A DNA stretch of 64,000 nucleotides from CAVPHV01 sp963704825 (GTDB lineage: Bacteria; Actinomycetota; Acidimicrobiia; Spongiisociales; UBA5794): NCBI GenBank assembly GCA_963704825.1, contig CAVPHV010000005.1, positions 124,001 through 188,000 of the forward strand. Reading direction: 5' to 3'. Within the stretch, counting starts at the first letter, position 1, and each line of letters begins with the position of its first letter. The notes beneath the pieces were generated by a model that was not told the origin of the DNA, made no database searches, and saw only the letters and a program-made list of their open reading frames with translations. This document shows positions 55,026 through 62,400 of the stretch, piece by piece. A program made the position numbers and the translations under genes.

Positions 55026-57572
55026 ATGCAGCAATTCCGGAGCCTGAGAGGGCCACGGAGCCGGCGCTATGTGCTTGCCGGCTTGGCCTTTGCATTCCTG
55101 CTCTCCCAGCCGGGAGTAGCGGCGGCCGACGTCGTCACCGATGACTATCAGCGCTCGGATATCACGATTGCACCATCGCTGGGAGGGGCCTACGAGTATT
55201 CAAAGGGTTCGGTGGCGTCCTGGGCGTCGACTGCAGAGTTCGACGCGGGGACACATGCGGGCACAAGCGCCCAGGTCGCCACCGACAGCCTCACCCTGTC
55301 ACGGATTGGTCCGTCGGGAGTAGCCGCCCCCGACCCGGCCAATCCGTGGTGGGACACCGACTGGGGAACCCGCCAGTGCTACGGGGTGAAGCACCCGGGG
55401 TCGACCTCGGTAACCGAGTACCCGCTTGCCGTCGGGTTCCCGCTCGACTCGCTGGTTGCGGCCGGTCTCCTCCAGGCCGACTACGGCGACCTGCGGGCCA
55501 TCGCGGCCGACGGCGTCACGGAACTGCCGCTGTGGGCAGAAACGACCTACCAGCAAGTGTGGGTGCAGGTTGATGCGATTGATGCCGGCACCACGACCTC
55601 GTTCTGCCTGTACTACGCCTACGCGCCGGGCGACGCTGCCGTTCCCGCCAATCACGGTGAGGGCCCGGTCTTCACCTACACGACCGAAAAGCCCATCTAC
55701 TACACCGTGCAGTCGTCCTACACCGGAAGCCAGTCGGTCACGATCGCCAGCTACGTCCCCAACAACACGATTGTGCGGGACAACGGCGGCGGTAACGCTT
55801 CACTCACCCTCGCCGATGGCGAAGTGGGCAGAATCGGCGGCAATACGGCGGCAACCGTCTACCGGGTCCGCGGACCGATCGCCTCACGGGGCGACGGTGT
55901 CGGGCACGACACCCTGGTCCCCATTTCGTGGGCAGGCACCAGATTCGTCATCCCGTCCTATCGCACCGCAACCCCGGCCCAGCAACAGCGCATTTCGTTC
56001 TACGCACCATTCTCCGACGCCCTCATCGAGATCTATGGGGGCACCGACCCAATCGCCCTCACCACGCAGAAGCTGGCGGCGGGGACCGCCGGCAGCTGGC
56101 TCGAGGACCCGCTGGACTCCATCGACGTCGGCGAGTCGGTGGTGGTGACCTCGAGCGCCCCGATCCTGCTGTATCACTCCACCGACAACGCTGAAGATGC
56201 GTTCCCGGTCCACCCCCTGACCGATCAAGACCTCTACGGCATCTCATCAACCGCCCGGGTCGGCTTCGAGGGCTCGCCATTGGGCGGCACTGCGACCTCC
56301 GCAAGTGTCCTGCGCTCCAACGGCTCGAGTTCGACGGTCTCGGGCGGACGCGGCGACCAGATCGACCTGCCCGGATCTCCCGGCGGCGGTGGCGTGGCCG
56401 ACGGACTCAGGGTGCGCCTGGCAAGCGGACCGGGCAACGCCGGCGTTGCCGCCATCTCCGAAGGTGACGGCACCGGTCGCGATGCGATCACCTTCCTGCC
56501 CGAGCGTGCGCTCGACAGCCGATATCTCATCGTCGAGAACTCCTCCTACATCGCCGTCGCCTGCCCGTCGCCCTCGGTAGACCTCACCGTGACCCAAGGA
56601 TCAGGCGCCACCTCATCGTTCACCTGCTCCGGTTCAACCGTCGGCCACGGCAAGGACACGGGTGCCCGATCGGTCGGAGGCTCGCGAGCAATCGAGGTCT
56701 CGTCTGGCGGAGATCCCTTTTACGCCTCGTTCGACCCCGCGGCGACGGGCGGAGAGACCAACCTCCTCGGGATGAAGCAGGGCCGTCAGTATGTCTATCC
56801 GTCACCAGGCGCCGGCCTGGTGAGCACCGAGGGGTTGCTGGCCGACGCCGGGGTTTGGGAGAGCCAGACCATCGACACCGGCGCCGGGACCGGAGTGTTC
56901 GGCACCATGGACTTCACCATCGACCAGCCCGACGGCACCGAGGTGACGATCCAGATCGCGACCGGCGATGTCGATCCGCCGACGATCTTCCTAGGGCCCG
57001 ATGGAACCACGACGTCCTACTGGACTGTAGGGTCATTGCCCTCAGTGACGGACTTCGTGCACGACGGTGACAGGTATCTGCGGGTGAGAGTCCGTCTCGC
57101 CACCAAGGACAGGATCGCTACGACGCCGATCCTCGATGACGTTGCGGTCGAGTACCACCTTCCGCAACTCGCCAGGGAGCCGGGATCGCCGGGACAGGTG
57201 CCTGTCGTCGGGGTGACGACACCGGACATCACGACCCGCTACTTGCTGCGGATGCGCACCGACGAAGCCGACATCACCGGCAGCTCCGCGGCCGCCCTTT
57301 TCACGGGTGGTGCCGGACTCGAAGACCTCGACACGGGTGTCGTGCGGTTCGTGGACGTGAGACGCGGTCTCAACTCGGTACAATGGGCCAACGGCGGCGC
57401 CATTGACGGACCGGTGGCATTTGACGATCTCCGCCCCCATTCGATCGTGCTCGACCAAGGAGCCTTTGGGCCGGGAACCACCACCATCGAGTTCACCTGG
57501 CAGCTCAATGTTGACCGCCGAGGGTCGATATTCGCTGAGAACGACTTTGTGATCGAGGTCACAACCCCATGA
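55026..57572 (+). CDS. Large secreted protein with DUF2341-like domain
   Basis: The 848-residue protein has a signal peptide (residues about 13-34), then a DUF2341-like region at about 105-200 (WWDTDWGTRQCYGV, then DLRAIAADG). Beta-rich repeats rich in Gly, Ser and Thr follow, ending in a region like a galactose-binding or laminin-G fold. It is probably a cell-surface or exported adhesin-type protein. The ATG at 55026 fits the signal peptide; a TTG at 54978 is the alternative. GATAAT at 54973-54978 may be a -10 box. Confidence 0.75.
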   Translation: MQQFRSLRGPRSRRYVLAGLAFAFLLSQPGVAAADVVTDDYQRSDITIAPSLGGAYEYSKGSVASWASTAEFDAGTHAGTSAQVATDSLTLSRIGPSGVAAPDPANPWWDTDWGTRQCYGVKHPGSTSVTEYPLAVGFPLDSLVAAGLLQADYGDLRAIAADGVTELPLWAETTYQQVWVQVDAIDAGTTTSFCLYYAYAPGDAAVPANHGEGPVFTYTTEKPIYYTVQSSYTGSQSVTIASYVPNNTIVRDNGGGNASLTLADGEVGRIGGNTAATVYRVRGPIASRGDGVGHDTLVPISWAGTRFVIPSYRTATPAQQQRISFYAPFSDALIEIYGGTDPIALTTQKLAAGTAGSWLEDPLDSIDVGESVVVTSSAPILLYHSTDNAEDAFPVHPLTDQDLYGISSTARVGFEGSPLGGTATSASVLRSNGSSSTVSGGRGDQIDLPGSPGGGGVADGLRVRLASGPGNAGVAAISEGDGTGRDAITFLPERALDSRYLIVENSSYIAVACPSPSVDLTVTQGSGATSSFTCSGSTVGHGKDTGARSVGGSRAIEVSSGGDPFYASFDPAATGGETNLLGMKQGRQYVYPSPGAGLVSTEGLLADAGVWESQTIDTGAGTGVFGTMDFTIDQPDGTEVTIQIATGDVDPPTIFLGPDGTTTSYWTVGSLPSVTDFVHDGDRYLRVRVRLATKDRIATTPILDDVAVEYHLPQLAREPGSPGQVPVVGVTTPDITTRYLLRMRTDEADITGSSAAALFTGGAGLEDLDTGVVRFVDVRRGLNSVQWANGGAIDGPVAFDDLRPHSIVLDQGAFGPGTTTIEFTWQLNVDRRGSIFAENDFVIEVTTP

Positions 57573-58207
57573 CAAACTCACCCGATCTGAGGCCCGGCGA
57601 CCTGTCGTCGATCCCCCTGGAAGAACTGCCGGAGCCATTGCTCCCGGGCCCGCTATGGGAGCCTGAGCCATACGATCTGACCCACCACGATCAGGCGGAG
57701 CCTTCCTACGAGGCCTTGGTGGGGGCGGCGGTGGTAGCGGCTGCCGCAGTGCTACTCGCCAAGATCGTCGGAATCGTCGTCATGGCCAACTTCCTGGGTG
57801 CCACGATGCTGCTGCAGCTGTGGGGTGGGTTCTTCCCGTACGTCGCCATTGTGCCCCAACCCGTCTCGGATTTCCCCACCATCGTGACGGCGTCGACCAT
57901 CTTCATGGCCTTTGTGGCCGCCACGCTGATGCTGGCCCCGGTCGTGCGACCTCAGCACTGGGATCGCCTCAGGATCTGGGGCCGTGCGGTCGGCCTCGGC
58001 ATCGTGTTCAACACGTTCACGCTCGAGATGCTTCGTGACCTGCGGTGGGGCGAGGTCGTCGATTGGAAGTTGGCGTGGATCGTGCCCATGGAACTTGCCG
58101 TTGGGGCCGCATTATTGGCATTGGCGCTCAAGCAACCACGCTCTGTGGCCGATAAAGACAGAGAACCGCCGTATCAGGCAGACAACTCAGCGGAGGAAAC
58201 GCAATGA
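57569..58207 (+). CDS. Multi-pass membrane protein of unknown function
   Basis: The 212-residue protein has a hydrophilic N-terminus (1-45), about four transmembrane segments (about 49-70, 74-95, 100-122, 165-190) and a charged tail. It has no catalytic motif for a signal peptidase or a sortase. The ATG overlaps the upstream stop and its own stop overlaps the next start, so the three genes are coupled. Confidence 0.72.
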   Translation: MTNSPDLRPGDLSSIPLEELPEPLLPGPLWEPEPYDLTHHDQAEPSYEALVGAAVVAAAAVLLAKIVGIVVMANFLGATMLLQLWGGFFPYVAIVPQPVSDFPTIVTASTIFMAFVAATLMLAPVVRPQHWDRLRIWGRAVGLGIVFNTFTLEMLRDLRWGEVVDWKLAWIVPMELAVGAALLALALKQPRSVADKDREPPYQADNSAEETQ

Positions 58208-58851
58208 CCAATGGGATGACACGCCGCACGGCGGTGGTTCTTGTCATGCTGATGATGATCGCGGTCCCGGCGACCGCTGCCGTCATCACACAGAACTTCA
58301 TGAGAGCTGACGTCAGCCTCAACGCCGCATGTTTCACCAAGACGGCGGGTGCCGACGCCGGCGCCGATTTCGCCACCTTTACCGAAGACGCCACCGTCGA
58401 CGCCCGCAACGGCGTAACCCTGCTCCAGGAGCGGACTGAACTCATGGGCTTCAAAGGCGACCGGATGATCTACTCGGATGCGGTGCACTTCAACAACAGC
58501 TGCGCTCATACCATTCAGGTGTCACTGGTCAGCCAGAACGATCCCAACGGAGATCCGGCGCTCGAGCCTGCTGCCGTCGCCGGCAGTGTCTGGGACGACG
58601 TGGCCATCAAGATCTACCTGTCCAATGTGGCCATCACAACCGACCCGGGGATCCCGACGGACTCCAATCCCAGCTGGACGTTGATGCTCACAGTCGACGA
58701 TGGCGGAGATGTGACGCCGGGCGGAACCGTCACCATCCCGAATTCGGGAATCCGCAGACTGGCCTTTGTCATCGACACGCAATTCGATTCGACCGCACTG
58801 GACACGGATATCGCCACCCTGCGCTGGACCGCCCAGGCCGTCCATCCATAG
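58204..58851 (+). CDS. Small secreted protein of unknown function
   Basis: The 215-residue protein has a signal peptide ending near AVPATAA (residues 1-26) and a beta-rich mature part with two Cys (43 and 99) that could pair. The short leader and mature sequence opening with NFMRADVSLNAAC recall small surface-fibre proteins, but no family is recognised. It is the third gene of the coupled operon; a terminator hairpin follows. Confidence 0.7.
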   Translation: MTNGMTRRTAVVLVMLMMIAVPATAAVITQNFMRADVSLNAACFTKTAGADAGADFATFTEDATVDARNGVTLLQERTELMGFKGDRMIYSDAVHFNNSCAHTIQVSLVSQNDPNGDPALEPAAVAGSVWDDVAIKIYLSNVAITTDPGIPTDSNPSWTLMLTVDDGGDVTPGGTVTIPNSGIRRLAFVIDTQFDSTALDTDIATLRWTAQAVHP

Positions 58852-58876
58852 CCCAGAGTCGCCTCAGATCACCCAC

Positions 58877-58903
58877 GACGGCGGAGCCAACGGCTCCGCC
58901 GTC
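58877..58903 (+). terminator. Hairpin terminator after the secreted-protein operon
   Basis: A perfect 12-bp stem, GACGGCGGAGCC and its complement, with an AAC loop, is followed by TTCGGTT. It separates convergent dapE. Confidence 0.8.
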
Positions 58904-58911
58904 TTCGGTTG

Positions 58912-59964
58912 TCAGGTGAGCAGGAACCGCCGCAGCACGGCGTAAGCGGTATCGAGGTTCGTGGTGGTGACCGACTCACCGGCCTGGTGAGCCTGAGCCA
59001 CCTCGCCGGGCCCATAGTTGACGGCGGGAATGCCACGAGCCGTCAACCGGGCGACGTCGGTCCAGCCCTGCTTGGGGGTGATATCGCCCCCGACCAGAGC
59101 CTCGAGCCTGTTCAGATGGGCATTCCCCTCGGGGACCGTGCCTGCCGGGGCGCGGTCCGTGACCTCAACCAGGTCGGCGGGTTCGGCGAGGGAGCGGAGG
59201 CGATCCTCCGCCTGGTCGACGGTGTACGAGGGCGGGAACCGATAGTTCAGGTTCACCGTGAACTCGGCGGGGAGCACGTTGTTGGCGACACCGCCGGACG
59301 CCTTGGTGACGGAGAACACCTCCCGATATTCGAGACCGTGGATGTCGACCAGGGTGGGCTGACGGGAATGCAGGGTTGCGAGCCATTCGCCTGCTTTGGT
59401 GATCGCGTTCTCCCCCAGCCAGGGACGGGCACTGTGGGCAGCCCTGCCGTGGAAGATCACGTCGGCGTTGATCACTCCGTTGCAGCCGAGTTCGAGCGAC
59501 AGGTCCGTCGGCTCCATCACGATGGCGAAGTCGGCTTCAGTGAGCCACTCCGCCCGCTCGAGCACGTCCTCCAGTCCGTTGTCGTCTACTGGGCCCTCTT
59601 CCTTGTCATAGAAGACACCGACCACGTCATAGGGGCCGGACCGGACCTCGTCGTCCTCGAGCAGGTGGATCATGACCGCCAAGCCCGACTTCATGTCCGA
59701 GGTACCGAGGCCGTAGATCCGGTCGCCGGCCTCCCGGGCCTTACCGTTGTCCTTTTGCTCGGGGACGGTGTCGAGATGGCCGAAGAGCACGATGAGAGGA
59801 CGATCGGTGCGCTGACCGACAACCAATGCATTGCCGATCCGCTGCACCCCCTGGAGCGACCAGACGGGCAGCAATCGCTCTGCGATTGCGGTGCAGATAC
59901 GGCCTTCGCTGCCGATCACCGATGGAATGTTGACCAGGTCGATCAGGGTGGCGGCGAGGGTCAT
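58912..59964 (-). CDS. dapE: Succinyl-diaminopimelate desuccinylase
   Basis: The 350-residue M20 metallopeptidase has metal-site motifs GHLDTVP, GTSDMKSG and the catalytic Glu pair in DKEEGP. It releases succinate from N-succinyl-LL-DAP. It is last in the dapC-dapD-dapE run; its ATG overlaps the dapD stop. Confidence 0.92.
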   Translation of the reverse strand: MTLAATLIDLVNIPSVIGSEGRICTAIAERLLPVWSLQGVQRIGNALVVGQRTDRPLIVLFGHLDTVPEQKDNGKAREAGDRIYGLGTSDMKSGLAVMIHLLEDDEVRSGPYDVVGVFYDKEEGPVDDNGLEDVLERAEWLTEADFAIVMEPTDLSLELGCNGVINADVIFHGRAAHSARPWLGENAITKAGEWLATLHSRQPTLVDIHGLEYREVFSVTKASGGVANNVLPAEFTVNLNYRFPPSYTVDQAEDRLRSLAEPADLVEVTDRAPAGTVPEGNAHLNRLEALVGGDITPKQGWTDVARLTARGIPAVNYGPGEVAQAHQAGESVTTTNLDTAYAVLRRFLLT

Positions 59965-60779
59965 ACCTGGACCCCAAACACGCGCAGCGCCTCGTTGAGC
60001 GACGTCTTCGTATCGGTCGACGGAGCCCGCTTGCCGATGATGAGGCCGCAGGCCAGCTGGTACGTGCCGGCAGCGAATTCGCGAGGTCGGGTGCCCGGCA
60101 CGACCACCGAGTAGGCCGGGACTCGTCCCCGGTGCTCAACGGGCTGAGGCCCGGTCACATCGATGATGGGAATCGACGATGACAACGTCGTGTTGGCGCC
60201 CAGCACCGCGCCTTCCTCAACCACGACACCCTCGGTGAGAATGCTGCGGCTGCCGATGAAGGCACCGTCCTCGACGATCACCGGACGCGCCCCGGGTGGT
60301 TCGAGTACGCCACCGATGCCGACGCCGCCGGAGAGGTGGACGTTGCGGCCGATCTGGGCGCACGATCCAACGGTGGCCCACGTGTCGACCATGGTGCCCG
60401 AACCGACGTGCGCCCCGATGTTGATGTAGCCGGGCATCACCACCACGCCTGGTTCACAGTAGGCGCCATACCGCACGATGCCGGGCGGCACGACCCGAAT
60501 ACCTGCCTCTGCCAGCCCATGCTTGGTCGGGATCTTGTCGTGGTATTCGAAGGGGCCGATCTCAGAGGTCTCGAGCTCGGCCAGGCGGAAGTAGAGCATG
60601 ATCGCCTCTTTGACCCACTCGTTGACGACCCAATCGCCGTCGACCTTCTCCGCCACCCGTATCTCGCCTCGGTCGAGCGCCGCGATCGTGCGTTCCACCG
60701 GACCTCTGGCCTCCCCGATCAAATCGAGATCGGCGTACGCCGCCTCGATGCGGGCTCGATCGTTCAGTCCGTCAGACAC
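59961..60779 (-). CDS. dapD: 2,3,4,5-tetrahydropyridine-2,6-dicarboxylate N-succinyltransferase
   Basis: The 272-residue left-handed beta-helix acyltransferase has VRVVPPGIVRYGAYCEP-like hexapeptide repeats and the core motif YINIGAHVGSGTMVDTWAT. Length and sequence match the proteobacterial DapD class, not the longer mycobacterial one. It overlaps dapC by 16 bp. It makes N-succinyl-2-amino-6-ketopimelate for DAP and lysine. Confidence 0.93.
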   Translation of the reverse strand: MSDGLNDRARIEAAYADLDLIGEARGPVERTIAALDRGEIRVAEKVDGDWVVNEWVKEAIMLYFRLAELETSEIGPFEYHDKIPTKHGLAEAGIRVVPPGIVRYGAYCEPGVVVMPGYINIGAHVGSGTMVDTWATVGSCAQIGRNVHLSGGVGIGGVLEPPGARPVIVEDGAFIGSRSILTEGVVVEEGAVLGANTTLSSSIPIIDVTGPQPVEHRGRVPAYSVVVPGTRPREFAAGTYQLACGLIIGKRAPSTDTKTSLNEALRVFGVQV

Positions 60780-61918
60780 TGCTGCACCACCTCCACAGCT
60801 GCTTCACATTCTTCCACCGTCGGCACGAGCGCCAGGCGCAAGTACCCCTCTCCCCCGGGCCCAAAGAACCGGCCGGGTGACACCACCACGCCTCCCTCGA
60901 GCAGCCGGTCGGTCACGGCCAGATCGTCATCAACCGCGATCCAGAGGTACAGCCCGGCCTTCGACTCGATCACATCAAATCCGATGGCGGCAAACGCCTC
61001 GCGCAAGATCTTGCGCTTGCGGGCGAAGATCTCGCGGCGGTCCGCGGCATGGTCATCATCAGACCAGGCCGCCGCGGCAGCCGCCTGCACAAAATCGGGG
61101 GAGGCCGTGCCGGTTGTGGTTCTGAGTCGCCGCAGCGCAGCGATGGCTGCAGCGTCGCCGACGATGGCGCCCGATCGGTAGCCCGTCATCCCCGACCGCT
61201 TCGAACAACTGAAGAAGGTGAGCACACCGTCGAAATCGGGCCCGGATACTTGCAGCGCCGAAGCCGGACCATCCGGGAAGGCCTCCACCTCGTAGATGTC
61301 GGCGTAGCACTCGTCGGAAAGGAACAACGCGTCCTCTGCCCGACATTTGTCGACCAGGTCGCCGAGTTCCGCGGCCGTTGTCACCGATCCCGTTGGATTA
61401 TGCGGAGTGCAGGTCCACACCAGTCGGGCTCGCTCCCAGTCCTCGTCCGGGACATCTTCGGCTCGCATCACAAAATCGCCATCGAGCACGACCGGCCGGA
61501 CCTCAGCTCCGGCAAAGAGAGCGCCGCGCTCGTACACCGGGTATCCCGGCGTTGGGTAGACGACCACATCGCCGGCGGCGCGGTCGATGAAGGCGAGCGG
61601 AGTGTTGAACACGGCTTCCTTGGAACCCGAGGTGGGCATCACCTGTGTGTCGGGGTCGACGGCGACATCGAAGCGGCGACCCAGGTAGTCGGCGATGGCC
61701 CGGCGCAACTCGGGCAAACCGGCGGTGAGCGGGTACTGCGAAACCTCCGGGACGGCGGCGTGCAACGCTTCAGGGATGAATCGAGGCGTTGGCTCTCGCG
61801 GGTCGCCGATGGAGAAGTCGATGACACGGACCCCGGCGTCCCGGAGGGCGCGGGCCTGCTCGTGCACGGTGGCAATCGGGTAGGCCCCGAGGTTGGCGAG
61901 TACTGGATTCAGCCGCAT
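60764..61918 (-). CDS. dapC: Succinyldiaminopimelate aminotransferase
   Basis: The 384-residue class I/II PLP aminotransferase has NPTG (174-177) and the PLP Lys240 in SCSKRSGMTGYRSG. It opens the DAP cluster, so the DapC role follows from context. The ATG at 61918 is 7 nt from TACCGT (61926-61931, minus strand). Confidence 0.88.
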   Translation of the reverse strand: MRLNPVLANLGAYPIATVHEQARALRDAGVRVIDFSIGDPREPTPRFIPEALHAAVPEVSQYPLTAGLPELRRAIADYLGRRFDVAVDPDTQVMPTSGSKEAVFNTPLAFIDRAAGDVVVYPTPGYPVYERGALFAGAEVRPVVLDGDFVMRAEDVPDEDWERARLVWTCTPHNPTGSVTTAAELGDLVDKCRAEDALFLSDECYADIYEVEAFPDGPASALQVSGPDFDGVLTFFSCSKRSGMTGYRSGAIVGDAAAIAALRRLRTTTGTASPDFVQAAAAAAWSDDDHAADRREIFARKRKILREAFAAIGFDVIESKAGLYLWIAVDDDLAVTDRLLEGGVVVSPGRFFGPGGEGYLRLALVPTVEECEAAVEVVQQCLTD

Positions 61919-61925
61919 CGAAGGC

Positions 61926-61972
61926 ACGGTAGCCGCGTCTGGGTTCTCCTCAGCCCTCCTCGCCCGTATCAT
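61926..61972. promoter_or_regulatory. Divergent leaderless -10 elements for dapC and the small anchored protein
   Basis: TACCGT at 61926-61931 (minus) is 7 nt from the dapC ATG. TATCAT at 61967-61972 (plus) is 8 nt from the GTG at 61981. Neither start has a Shine-Dalgarno. Confidence 0.5.
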
Positions 61973-61980
61973 GCTCGGCC

Positions 61981-62382
61981 GTGACCCCCACTCGCCATCG
62001 TGTCGTCCTCATGCTGCTCGGCATCGCCCTTGTCGTTGTCGTCGTGCTGGCGATCGTCCTGGCGCCGAGCGGTCGTGAAGTCCCCATTCCGGCCGCGGTT
62101 GAATCGGTCAACCCTGCAGATCAGGCGACCGTGCTGCTGCAAACGGATCTCGAGATCAACATGCAACCGGGCTACGACCTCGACATCTACGTTGACGGCG
62201 TCCTGATCCCGCCCGATGAGGTCGACCGTGTGGAATCCACCGGTGACTACCGCTGGCGCCCAGGTCCGGGCAAGACGTTTGAGAGGTGGGCTCCAGGTAT
62301 GCACAGTGTCCAGATCACGTGGGAGAAAGTGGCCGGCACACCTGAGGTCGGCGAGTATCGCTGGGTCTTCCGCGTCCAGTAG
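61981..62382 (+). CDS. Small membrane-anchored extracytoplasmic protein
   Basis: The 133-residue protein has one N-terminal membrane helix (about 8-28) and a small beta-rich domain outside, perhaps Ig-like (DLDIYVDGVLIPPDEVD; ending in EYRWVFRVQ). No known family is assigned. It starts with GTG. It converges on ligA. Confidence 0.72.
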   Translation: MTPTRHRVVLMLLGIALVVVVVLAIVLAPSGREVPIPAAVESVNPADQATVLLQTDLEINMQPGYDLDIYVDGVLIPPDEVDRVESTGDYRWRPGPGKTFERWAPGMHSVQITWEKVAGTPEVGEYRWVFRVQ

Positions 62383-62400
62383 CTGCGCCCGGCCGGCGGC

